A stretch of DNA of 64,000 nucleotides, taken from Halomonas sp. (GTDB taxonomy: Bacteria > Pseudomonadota > Gammaproteobacteria > Pseudomonadales > Halomonadaceae). Both the position numbers and the translations under genes were made by a program. This document shows positions 41,300 through 48,788 of the stretch, in pieces; positions within the stretch are counted from its first letter, which is position 1; each line of letters opens with the position of its first letter. The notes beneath the pieces were generated by a model that was given only the letters and a program-made list of their open reading frames with translations, made no database searches and was not told the DNA's origin. The stretch covers positions 1-64,000 of the forward strand of contig NZ_REBQ01000104.1 of the NCBI RefSeq assembly GCF_007692655.1, written 5' to 3'.

Positions 41300-41498
41300 T
41301 CTCCTTACGCATAGGATCGGACTCTAAAGTGTAGCGCTACTCAATCAGGGGGTGACGTCGCAATTTCACTTCGAAAGCTAGAAAAAATAAATAAAATCAA
41401 CAGGTTGAAAAAATAAAAATATGAAAGCAAGAAACGGGTTTTTTCTCTAACTCCATAAGTAAATACTACTGCTATGAAGCTAAACATTAGGAGCTATC

Positions 41499-42581
41499 AT
41501 GGCAACTAACAGAAAAGAAGTCTCTTTGTATTCCTCAGATGAGGATAAGTGGGCTGCGGTCGAAACTCGCAATGAAAATGCTGATGGATATTTTGTCTAT
41601 GCAGTTAAAACCACTGGGGTTTATGCACATCCTAGTGCACCATTTAGATTACCTAAGCGATATAATGTAGAATTTTTTAACACACCGGAAGAGGCTGAAC
41701 GTGCAGGTTACCGCATTCACCGACGTATTGGATGCGATAAAAATTTCTTAAACAACCGGCATTCAGCCTTAGTGTTACACGCTTGTAGAATTATTGAGTC
41801 TTCAGACCCACAACCAAAGCTGGAGGATTTGGCTGAGTCTGTCGGGTTAAGTACTACTCATTTTCACAGAATTTTTAAAAAACATACTGGGCTTACTCCA
41901 AAAAAATATGCATCTGCTGTAAGAGCAAAAAAAGTTAGAAACAGACTAAGAAACAAGGAGACAAAAATAACGAGCGATATCTATGACTCAGGTTTTAGTT
42001 CAAGTAGCCGGTTTTATGAAAAAGCTCAAAGGTGCTTAGGCATGAATGCTAATTGCTATAAAAAAGGTGGTAAAGGAGCTCAGATTCTTTTTTCCGTTGG
42101 TCAATGCTCTATTGGTACAATTTTGGTAGCGAAAAGTGAAAAAGGAATTTGCGCTATTTCAATTGGTGACGATCCAGAAAAATTAATCAATGAGTTCCAA
42201 GATCAATTTTCCTCAGCAGAACTAACTACTAGAAAAGATTTTGATGAAATTGTATCTAAAGTAGTAGGATTTATTGAACACCCTAAAATCGGATTTGACC
42301 TTCCATTAGATATTCAAGGAACGGCTTTTCAAGAACGTGTTTGGAGTACGCTAATGGAAATCCAACCTGGCGAAACACTCACCTACTCAGAAGTTGCAAA
42401 ACGCATTGGAAGTCCCAAATCCACTAGAGCTGTTGCACAAGCCTGTGGTGCTAATCGACTTGCTGTTGCTATACCTTGCCATAGGGTCATTCGAACTAAC
42501 GGCGACTTATCAGGCTATCGGTGGGGGATAGAACGAAAAAAATGGCTCATCGAGAATGAATCTAACAGTTTAGAAAAATAA
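41499..42581 (+). CDS. ada: Ada-type AraC regulator / O6-methylguanine-DNA methyltransferase with degenerate sensor domain
   Basis: This 360-residue protein has the Ada three-part layout. The N-terminal zinc/phosphotriester domain is recognisable (DEDKWAAVETRNENADGYFVYAVKTTGVY). However, the four Cys equivalent to E. coli Cys38, 42, 69 and 72 read Ala43, Ala47, His74 and Ile77, so methyl sensing as in E. coli should be impossible. The AraC helix-turn-helix pair is intact at about 107-185. The C-terminal methyltransferase has its acceptor Cys327 (PCHRV) and GYRWGIERKKWL. TAGGAG precedes the ATG. It is divergent from the biosynthetic operon and probably protects DNA from O6-methylguanine. It may also regulate the operon. 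Confidence 0.88.
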   Translation: MATNRKEVSLYSSDEDKWAAVETRNENADGYFVYAVKTTGVYAHPSAPFRLPKRYNVEFFNTPEEAERAGYRIHRRIGCDKNFLNNRHSALVLHACRIIESSDPQPKLEDLAESVGLSTTHFHRIFKKHTGLTPKKYASAVRAKKVRNRLRNKETKITSDIYDSGFSSSSRFYEKAQRCLGMNANCYKKGGKGAQILFSVGQCSIGTILVAKSEKGICAISIGDDPEKLINEFQDQFSSAELTTRKDFDEIVSKVVGFIEHPKIGFDLPLDIQGTAFQERVWSTLMEIQPGETLTYSEVAKRIGSPKSTRAVAQACGANRLAVAIPCHRVIRTNGDLSGYRWGIERKKWLIENESNSLEK

Positions 42582-42616
42582 ACATCAGTTAAATTTCATA
42601 GTTGGAGTAGTTCATT

Positions 42617-42863
42617 ATGATCAAGTGGAAATTATTTTGTTGCGGCGATTACTATTATAGTGACATCCCTGGCCAATATGGTGGAAATTTAAAAAGCAAA
42701 ATTTATGGAAAACTCGACTGTAGATCTGCTAACACTGCAATAAAAAATGGTGGTTACGTTTCTAACAGAGTTTTTTTTAGATGAAGAAAGCGCTTTAATT
42801 TCTGGTTTCAGGCCTTGCGGCGTTTGCTTACCTGAAAAATACAGGTTATGGAAAAAGCTCTGA
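42617..42863 (+). pseudogene. Small Ada-type metal-binding domain protein, frameshifted
   Basis: A reading frame of about 55 codons (MIKWKLFCCGDYYYSDIPG and onward, with KIYGKLDCRSA) ends at a TGA after a run of eight T at 42771-42778. Removing one T joins it to DEESALISGFRPCGVCLPEKY and a stop at 42863. The joined product of about 82 residues fits the small stand-alone Ada metal-binding proteins, with LDC and CGVC cysteines. It starts 35 bases after ada. It is a frameshifted gene, a phase-variable one, or a homopolymer sequencing error. Confidence 0.7.
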
Positions 42864-42886
42864 GCAAAATCAAAAGGGATAAAAAA

Positions 42887-43786
42887 ATGAGAAAATTCGA
42901 CTACGTTCGTTTATTTGCCCTAGCAGCTATTTGGGGGGCAAGCTTTCTTTTCATGAGAATCACGTCACCAGTAATAGGTGCTATAAACACAGCTTTTTTT
43001 AGAGTTTTTTTCGGCTTTATTGGATTAGCTTTTATTATTTTTATATTAAGAAAAAGCCTTAGCTTTAGCCACAAACTAAATAAAATACTTGTTCTGGGTG
43101 CCATAAATTCAGGTATTCCTTTTCTAATGTACGGCATAGCCGCTACATTATTGCCCGCTGGTTATTCAGCTATTTTAAATGCCACGACGCCTTTAATGGG
43201 TGCGATGATAGGTTTTTTTGTCTTTAGCGAAAGCTTATCTTTAAGAAAATGGGCAGGTGTAATGCTTGGCATTATAGGTATTCTGGTCATTACGAATGTA
43301 GGTGAGTCTCATGTCACAGGCAATATATTCGTTGGCGTTATCGCCTGTATCATAGCCACAGTTGGCTACGGCTTCGCTGGTTTTTTAACAAGGCGCTGGA
43401 TAACCCAACAGGGTGGGTTAGATTCAACGCTTGTGGCCTTTGGCAGCCAACTAGGAGCAACCATATTTTTAACCCCTTTTTTGGTGTGGACGATAGCCAC
43501 TGGCCCAAAAATCGATTGGCTTCAAGGTGATATTTGGCTTAGTTTGCTGGCGGTCGGTTTTGTATGCACATCCCTGGCTTATATTCTTTATTTTAGATTG
43601 ATCGCTGATATTGGACCGTTACGCTCTCTCACCGTTACTTTTCTTGTGCCCCCCTTCGCTGTGTTATGGGGTTATTTAGTCCTCGGCGAAACGATTTCCG
43701 GTGGTTTTTTACTGGGCTCTTGCATTGTTTTACTTTCAGTATGGTTAATTGTCAGCCCCGACGCCCAAAAACAAAAAATAGTTTAG
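42887..43786 (+). CDS. EamA-family (DMT superfamily) exporter 1
   Basis: This protein of about 299 residues has ten predicted membrane helices in two EamA repeats. It starts KFDYVRLFALAAIWGASFLFMRI, with PLMGAMIGFFVFSESLSLRKWAGV closing the first repeat and VLGETISGGFLLGS the second. DMT exporters move amino acids and other small metabolites out of the cell. The ATG at 42887 has GGGA seven bases upstream and is preferred over 42848. Its position behind ada suggests export of the pathway product, which is inference. Confidence 0.85.
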   Translation: MRKFDYVRLFALAAIWGASFLFMRITSPVIGAINTAFFRVFFGFIGLAFIIFILRKSLSFSHKLNKILVLGAINSGIPFLMYGIAATLLPAGYSAILNATTPLMGAMIGFFVFSESLSLRKWAGVMLGIIGILVITNVGESHVTGNIFVGVIACIIATVGYGFAGFLTRRWITQQGGLDSTLVAFGSQLGATIFLTPFLVWTIATGPKIDWLQGDIWLSLLAVGFVCTSLAYILYFRLIADIGPLRSLTVTFLVPPFAVLWGYLVLGETISGGFLLGSCIVLLSVWLIVSPDAQKQKIV

Positions 43787-43902
43787 CCTCTTTAAATAAA
43801 GTCATTAGTGTATTTTTTATCAGTTACGCTAATGCCTATTTCATAAAAAACCAGACAATTTCTACCAACACCAATTAATTATTACCACAAAGTGAAAATA
43901 CG

Positions 43903-44862
43903 ATGACAGACAGCGTCCCAGCTCGATTTGGAATTTTATTCATTATGCTTTTTTTGCTGTTAGCTAACGCTAATGCTGTATTCTCAGGCAATCTTTTGCA
44001 AGTTTTTCATCCATTTACTTTCTTATTCTGGAGCTTTTTCATAACAAGTATTTTTTTCCATACTTGCTTATTTTATAGGTCATTTCTACGAGAACTAGTA
44101 TTGTCACGGAACGATATGGTTCCGTTATTAATAGTAAATATTACGAGCGCATTCAATTGGATTGGCTTTTTCTTTGCCTTGAAATACCTTGAGCCCGCCG
44201 TGGTAACCGCCATCATGGGTGGGCTTGGTCCGTTAAGTACACTAATGCTTGAGCGTATCGTGCGAAAACATCGATTACCAGCTTATGCATATGTAGTTGC
44301 GCTAGGGGTTCTTATTGGTACATTAATGTTGGTACTTTCCTCGATACTAGGCTTGGCGGGCGTTCGCGCACAAAGCCATAGTATAACAATTATTGGTTTA
44401 TTTGCTGCCTCCGCAGCAGGAGCATCCCAAGCTCTTAACACCATTGCTACAAAACAGCTCGGTGAGTTGAAATGGAATTCCACTCGAATAATGGCCCAAC
44501 GCTTTTACCTGTTGCTATTAATTGCTGCTGTTTTAGCTTGGACAGGACCGAGCTTTTCAGTTTCCTCTGCAGGCAATGCTGGTAGCCTACTGCTTGCGAC
44601 TGTATTTGGAGTTATTGTGCCCCTTTGGATATTACAAAAAGGTATTATACTTTCAGAGCCTTTCACTGTTGCGGGGATGCTTTCATTAGCTCCTATCTTA
44701 ACCTATGCTTTCCAAGTCTTTGATGCACGTATCCATTTTTCAACTATATCAGGACTTGGTTGTGTAGTAATAGTAACTGCAACAGGTTTCAATATTTACA
44801 TGAAATATCGTAAAGATTTAAAAAAAGACATGCTTAGCTTCCCACCGACTGATAGCCATTAG
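43903..44862 (+). CDS. EamA-family (DMT superfamily) exporter 2
   Basis: This 319-residue protein has about ten membrane helices and the EamA pattern (FFFALKYLEPAVVTAIMGGLGPLSTLMLERI in the first repeat, FTVAGMLSLAPILTYAFQVFDARI in the second). It is divergent in sequence from the first EamA gene 116 bases upstream, so it is not a recent duplicate. It is the last gene of the island before the YajG lipoprotein. Composition is intermediate between island and chromosome. Confidence 0.82.
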   Translation: MTDSVPARFGILFIMLFLLLANANAVFSGNLLQVFHPFTFLFWSFFITSIFFHTCLFYRSFLRELVLSRNDMVPLLIVNITSAFNWIGFFFALKYLEPAVVTAIMGGLGPLSTLMLERIVRKHRLPAYAYVVALGVLIGTLMLVLSSILGLAGVRAQSHSITIIGLFAASAAGASQALNTIATKQLGELKWNSTRIMAQRFYLLLLIAAVLAWTGPSFSVSSAGNAGSLLLATVFGVIVPLWILQKGIILSEPFTVAGMLSLAPILTYAFQVFDARIHFSTISGLGCVVIVTATGFNIYMKYRKDLKKDMLSFPPTDSH

Positions 44863-44890
44863 ATTTTAGGTTACCAGCGTTTGAACATAC

Positions 44891-44924
44891 CGCCAGCGCA
44901 GCACTCGCGCTATACTGGCGTTTT
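44891..44924 (+). terminator. Possible terminator at the right border of the island
   Basis: CGCCAG and CTGGCG form a 6-bp stem followed by TTTT, 28 bases after the second EamA stop and before the YajG gene. The loop is long and itself contains GCGC pairs, so the call is tentative. Confidence 0.45.
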
Positions 44925-44944
44925 AGCCATAGCGGAGGAAGACC

Positions 44945-45538
44945 ATGCTTCGGCGTCATTTTTTACGTATCTCGGGTGTGCTGCTCGCCAGTGCATGGCT
45001 TGCTGGCTGTGCTAGCCCCCAATACTTGCAGCTCAGCCCTGAGCGCAGCGCGGATGTGCCGCAGGTCGGCTCTGGCCAGCAGGTCACGGTTATTGCTCAG
45101 GATGGCCGTGAAAGCGACATCATTGGTAATCGTGCTGGGGGTGGTATGTCGACGGCGCACATTACCGTTAGTAGCCACGAGTTAATTCCGCGGTTGCAGG
45201 AAGAAGCCGAGCGAGCCGTGCGGGATATGGGCTTTAGCCCAACCCGCGAGCAAGCTGAAGGTCGCCCAAGCTTAACCCTGGAACTTGCCAGCTTGAACTA
45301 TGCTCGAGGAGACAGTGGTCAGCCACTGGTTGATGAAGCACGTCTTGAAGGCGTACTGCGCGCCATTGCTCAAAACAGGGGCACGACCTACACCGGCACC
45401 TACACCTCGCGCCGGACCCAAGGCTATGCCGTGCGTCCGGGTTCAGACGCCAACTCACGCATGCTAAGCGACCTCCTCAGCGATGCAATGAACCGCGCCT
45501 TCAGTGATCGCGAGCTGGGCAACTTACTGGCACGCTAA
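44945..45538 (+). CDS. YajG-family lipoprotein
   Basis: This 197-residue protein has a lipoprotein signal ending in the lipobox LAGC (Cys near residue 22). The mature part matches YajG-type proteins of unknown function (YLQLSPERSADVPQVGSGQQV near the start, and SDLLSDAMNRAFSDREL at the end). It is predicted to be anchored in the outer membrane, as Ser follows two residues after Cys+1 Ala. A strong terminator follows. It resumes the GC-rich chromosomal composition. Confidence 0.85.
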   Translation: MLRRHFLRISGVLLASAWLAGCASPQYLQLSPERSADVPQVGSGQQVTVIAQDGRESDIIGNRAGGGMSTAHITVSSHELIPRLQEEAERAVRDMGFSPTREQAEGRPSLTLELASLNYARGDSGQPLVDEARLEGVLRAIAQNRGTTYTGTYTSRRTQGYAVRPGSDANSRMLSDLLSDAMNRAFSDRELGNLLAR

Positions 45539-45550
45539 ACGAGCTGTTAA

Positions 45551-45580
45551 CTTACGGCCCTTTCACCGTAAGTATTTTTT
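45551..45580 (+). terminator. Intrinsic terminator after the YajG gene
   Basis: A 7-bp perfect stem (CTTACGG/CCGTAAG) with an 8-base loop is followed by TATTTTTT, 13 bases after the stop. Confidence 0.85.
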
Positions 45581-45605
45581 CACCAAGCGGGCCTCGCCTA
45601 TATCT

Positions 45606-46238
45606 TTACAGGCGGGGCCCTCGTCGTTCCAGCCCCCACACACTTTCGGTTCTGCCACGTTCGTCCGGGCTACCCTCTTCAAGAAAGGTTAGCGTGAAGT
45701 TGGGGGCAAACAGATGCTCAATTTCACTGGCAGGAACACTGTATGGCGGTCCCGCTTCTCCTTCAGGGTGCGACAAACTAATCAGCAGGCCTTTGGCGCC
45801 AGGCGGTACTAGCTGGGCAAGATGAAACGCATAGCGCTGACGCGTCGCTGGCGGCAATGCTATGAGTGAGGCGCGGTCATAAAAAGCGCCTATTTCTGCA
45901 GCCTGCTGAATGTGTAAGTGAAAAAAGTCGCCACACCACAACTCCACACTGCCCTGGCGGGAAATGCTAAAACCCGCCTGGCGATAACGTGACACGGAGG
46001 AGCTACGTTGCACCCAAAACTGCTCAATGGCCTCTGGAGCAAACTCAATGCCGAGAACAGGATAACCAGCATCCGCCAACCAACGCATATCGAGACTCTT
46101 ACCACACAGCGGCACAAGCACTTTCGTACGTGGTGCAATGCCTAGCGATTCCCAATGACGCAGCAGCGCCGGATGCGTTTGGTGTAGATGAAAACCAATA
46201 CGTCCTTCTTGCCATCGCTTGCGCCACTGATCACTCAT
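45606..46238 (-). CDS. tpm: Thiopurine S-methyltransferase
   Basis: This 210-residue SAM-dependent methyltransferase of the TPMT type has WRKRWQEGRIGFHL at the N terminus, the SAM motif VLVPLCGKSLDMRWLA near 41-56, GIEFAPEAIEQF and YDRASLIALPP. Bacterial Tpm enzymes methylate thiopurines and also selenium and tellurium compounds. It is full length and single-copy here. It is convergent with the YajG gene. Confidence 0.92.
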   Translation of the reverse strand: MSDQWRKRWQEGRIGFHLHQTHPALLRHWESLGIAPRTKVLVPLCGKSLDMRWLADAGYPVLGIEFAPEAIEQFWVQRSSSVSRYRQAGFSISRQGSVELWCGDFFHLHIQQAAEIGAFYDRASLIALPPATRQRYAFHLAQLVPPGAKGLLISLSHPEGEAGPPYSVPASEIEHLFAPNFTLTFLEEGSPDERGRTESVWGLERRGPRL

Positions 46239-46286
46239 TGTTCGCCAGCCTCGTTATTGATCGCGCCGTTAAGGGAGCATAGCGTT

Positions 46287-46922
46287 TTAGAACCAGCGAT
46301 CACGCTTTTTACGTCGACGCGGTAAATGCGGCACAATCAGCCCCACTAATAAGCCAGCCCCAGCAACACCGCCTCCGTACATGAAGTAACGCATTAGCAG
46401 GTCTTCTTCCTGGGTTTCCAAGCGTGCTTGGAGTGCCCTCACCTGCTGGCGCGACCGCTCCGACTGGCTATCGAGTTCCTGATTGCTTGCTTCAAGCTCC
46501 GCAATACGGCGTTCGCGGACCTCCAGCGTCTCGGTCATCGACGACACACGCTCCTCCCATGCATCGTTGATGCCATCGAGTTCGGCCGTCAACTCCTCAA
46601 CCTGCTGTTCCAATGCGGGTAGTTGCTCAATCGCGCTGGGCGTTTGTTGGAGCTCATCGCTCAGCACCCACACAGCATTGCCCTCGCTGTTGCGCACACG
46701 CGTGTAGTTGCCACTGGTTTCCAGCACATCGACCTGCTCACCGGCATTTAGGGTGCCTATAATGCGGTAGCCATCCGTTGGGCCACTGCGCACGTAAGTG
46801 CTTAGCTCATCGGTCACCCAAGCCTGGTTACCGGTTTGAGCACTCACGTTAATACTCGACATACTTAACAAAACGCCAGCCGCAGCGGCGTAATATCGAC
46901 AACGAATCTTAGTTAATTGCAT
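46287..46922 (-). CDS. TIGR04211-type SH3-domain membrane protein (YgiM-like)
   Basis: This 211-residue protein has a signal peptide (to about residue 29), a bacterial SH3 domain (WVTDELSTYVRSGPTDGYRIIGTLNAGEQVDVLE and on, about 34-92), a long coiled coil (about 95-175), and one C-terminal transmembrane helix (YGGGVAGAGLLVGLIVPHLP). A basic tail RRRKKRDRWF follows. The layout is that of the YgiM/TIGR04211 family. It is probably anchored in the inner membrane facing the periplasm. Function is unknown. Confidence 0.85.
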   Translation of the reverse strand: MQLTKIRCRYYAAAAGVLLSMSSINVSAQTGNQAWVTDELSTYVRSGPTDGYRIIGTLNAGEQVDVLETSGNYTRVRNSEGNAVWVLSDELQQTPSAIEQLPALEQQVEELTAELDGINDAWEERVSSMTETLEVRERRIAELEASNQELDSQSERSRQQVRALQARLETQEEDLLMRYFMYGGGVAGAGLLVGLIVPHLPRRRKKRDRWF

Positions 46923-47010
46923 GACATATTGTCCTGATTAAAAACGCTGCAAGGCGGACGAAGCCAACAGCACTTATCGCTTAACTTAGCGGTGCGTGTG
47001 TCTCATACGC

Positions 47011-47340
47011 TTACCCATCTCCGCGCGGTGGCAACGGAAAGGGACGAGGAAACTCTGCGACACGAGCATCGGTTTTGACCGCTTTCAATGGTCCTTCACG
47101 CTCCACCTCATCAATGCGCACAATCGCATTTAACGGTAGGTAGCTTCGCTTGACGCCATCAAAGGTTCGCTGCAGCTTTTCAGTCGCAGGGTCAACCACT
47201 ACTCGCGAAGCATCGTCAAAGACAAACTCCTCGACTTCAATAAAGCCCCAGAGTTCGCTTTGAAAGATCTCTCTGACGTATAAATCCCAAATTTCACCCT
47301 GTTGGTGAACGACTACACGATAGATCGGCTTGGCCGCCAT
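47011..47340 (-). CDS. DUF1820 family protein
   Basis: This is a 109-residue soluble protein with the DUF1820 pattern: PIYRVVVHQQGEIWDLYVREIFQSELWGFIEVEEFVF, then LPLNAIVRIDEVE. It is common in gammaproteobacteria and no function is established. Transcribed toward the SH3-domain gene on the same strand. Confidence 0.82.
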   Translation of the reverse strand: MAAKPIYRVVVHQQGEIWDLYVREIFQSELWGFIEVEEFVFDDASRVVVDPATEKLQRTFDGVKRSYLPLNAIVRIDEVEREGPLKAVKTDARVAEFPRPFPLPPRGDG

Positions 47341-47534
47341 CTTGGCCTATCCCTCTTGCCACATGTAAATGAAGTTGAACCGCCTAGCTTACCATAATCA
47401 CGCTCTTACGCCTTTACCTGAGACAGCGTTAGTAATTCGCAAAATGCACCCATTAGCCGAGCCCACGCCCCTTCGTGTATGGTGGGCTGGGCAGTATGGC
47501 AATTCTGTTCACTAACCAAGTAGGAGTCATCAAC

Positions 47535-48758
47535 ATGCAAAAGGATCCCAATAAGGGCTACATCGCCCTTCTAGGCTGGAGCCTCAATGCGATTGAAGCG
47601 GCCGAAAATTTTGATCGTCGCTACATTGTCGTTGCACCTGATTGGGCGGAAGAGTATTGCCAAAAACACGATATTCCCTACGTGCCTTGGAATTTCGAGC
47701 GCCTAAATGATCGCTCCATGGAAATTGCCGAGACTCTCAAAGAAAAAGGCGTTGACGTTGCAATCCCTCTATATGAAGAAACGGTAGAGTGGGCGGGCGC
47801 CATCAATTCTGTGCTTCTGGATAATCCCCGCATCTACGGTCAGTCGCTATTGCTACGCGACAAGGCGTTGATGAAGCGCCGCGCCCAGCTAGGTGGCATC
47901 CGCGTTGGTATTTTTGAAGAAGCCCACGACAAAGAAGATGTGGTGCGCTTTCTTAAACGGGTTAACCAAACTCTGCTCAAGCTAGATGGCGACCCCAATG
48001 ACCCGATTCACTTAAAAGCCTTCGATAAGGCAGGCTGCCTGGGTCACCGCGTTATCCGCACACCGGATGAAGTTGATACCATTCCCGATGAAGAGTTCCC
48101 GGTACTGATGGAATCTCACTTGGACGGCTGGGAGTTTGCCGTTGAAGCGTGGATTCATGACGGCAAGATAGCCTTCTTAAATATCTCTGAATACGTCACG
48201 CTGGGCTACTCGGTATTTGTACCCGCGTCTCCTGAGCTTGAAAAGTACCGCGAACAGATTACTCATCAGATCGAAAAGCTTATTAAAGCCTTTGATATTG
48301 AGTTTGGTTTAATCCATCCAGAATATTTTGTCACCAGCGACGGTGAGATGTACTTTGGTGAAGTGGCTTATCGTCCCCCCGGTTTCAAGGTATTTGAACT
48401 GCTTGAGCGGGTTTATGGCTTCAATGCTTACCAAGCATCCATGCTGGTGTTTGATCCAAAAACCACGAAAGAAGAAGTGGCCAAGTTCTTTCCGAATGAA
48501 GTGGTCGATGCCGATGGCTTCGCCGGTTGCTTTGGCGTTTATCCGCGCCGCCGAGTGGTTAGCCGCTTGGAAATTCCCGAAGAGACCGAAGATCACCCCT
48601 ACTTTGAGTCTCATGAGCTAACCTCACCTGTAGAAGAAACCGTTACTAAACGCACCGCGTTTGGTACCCACTGGGGTCTGGTCTACTTCAAGGGCAAAGA
48701 TGCGCATACTATTCGCGATCTATTAAAACGCCAAGAAGACCTCGACTTCTATGTATAA
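47535..48758 (+). CDS. ATP-grasp domain protein of unknown substrate
   Basis: This 407-residue protein has a pre-ATP-grasp region (YIALLGWSLNAIEAAENFDRRY) and an ATP-grasp core with LKAFDKAGCLGHRVI, DGWEFAVEAWIHDGK and the metal-binding strand EMYFGEVAYRPPGFKVFELL near 280-300. The last strand has GEVAYRPPG where carboxylate-amine ligases usually have E-I-N-x-R. The ATG at 47535 has AGGAG eight bases upstream. It is followed after 30 bases by a 681-residue protein on the same strand, and the two likely act together. It is unrelated in context to the island ATP-grasp enzyme. Confidence 0.8.
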   Translation: MQKDPNKGYIALLGWSLNAIEAAENFDRRYIVVAPDWAEEYCQKHDIPYVPWNFERLNDRSMEIAETLKEKGVDVAIPLYEETVEWAGAINSVLLDNPRIYGQSLLLRDKALMKRRAQLGGIRVGIFEEAHDKEDVVRFLKRVNQTLLKLDGDPNDPIHLKAFDKAGCLGHRVIRTPDEVDTIPDEEFPVLMESHLDGWEFAVEAWIHDGKIAFLNISEYVTLGYSVFVPASPELEKYREQITHQIEKLIKAFDIEFGLIHPEYFVTSDGEMYFGEVAYRPPGFKVFELLERVYGFNAYQASMLVFDPKTTKEEVAKFFPNEVVDADGFAGCFGVYPRRRVVSRLEIPEETEDHPYFESHELTSPVEETVTKRTAFGTHWGLVYFKGKDAHTIRDLLKRQEDLDFYV

Positions 48759-48788
48759 TCCCTGCTGATGCCGGGATAAGGAGTCACT

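Larger units (their letters stand above)
40153..41360 (-). mobile_element. IS3-family element, IS407-like group
   Basis: This element of about 1.2 kb is bounded by 12-bp perfect terminal inverted repeats (CGACGTCACCCC at 40153-40164 and its complement at 41349-41360). Similarity continues inward to TTTAGAGTC. It encodes OrfA and an OrfB with the DDE integrase core. I could not find a target-site duplication outside the repeats. Its base composition is GC-rich, unlike the surrounding island, so it arrived separately. It lies between the operon promoter region and ada. Confidence 0.88.
30838..44862. other. AT-rich accessory island with N-nitroso biosynthetic operon
   Basis: From just after cysA to just before the YajG gene, base composition drops sharply. 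The codons become rich in A and T, especially 31.4-39.8 kb, where poly-A and poly-T runs are frequent. The content changes from core to specialised metabolism plus alkylation repair. An IS3-family element lies inside. No integrase, tRNA gene or clear attachment repeat was seen at the borders. I infer horizontal acquisition of the block at the cysA/yajG junction. Confidence 0.8.

Noticed and set aside
47535..48758. A second N-nitroso-related ATP-grasp enzyme
   Set aside because: It lies outside the island, has the GC-rich chromosomal composition, and is paired with a different partner gene.
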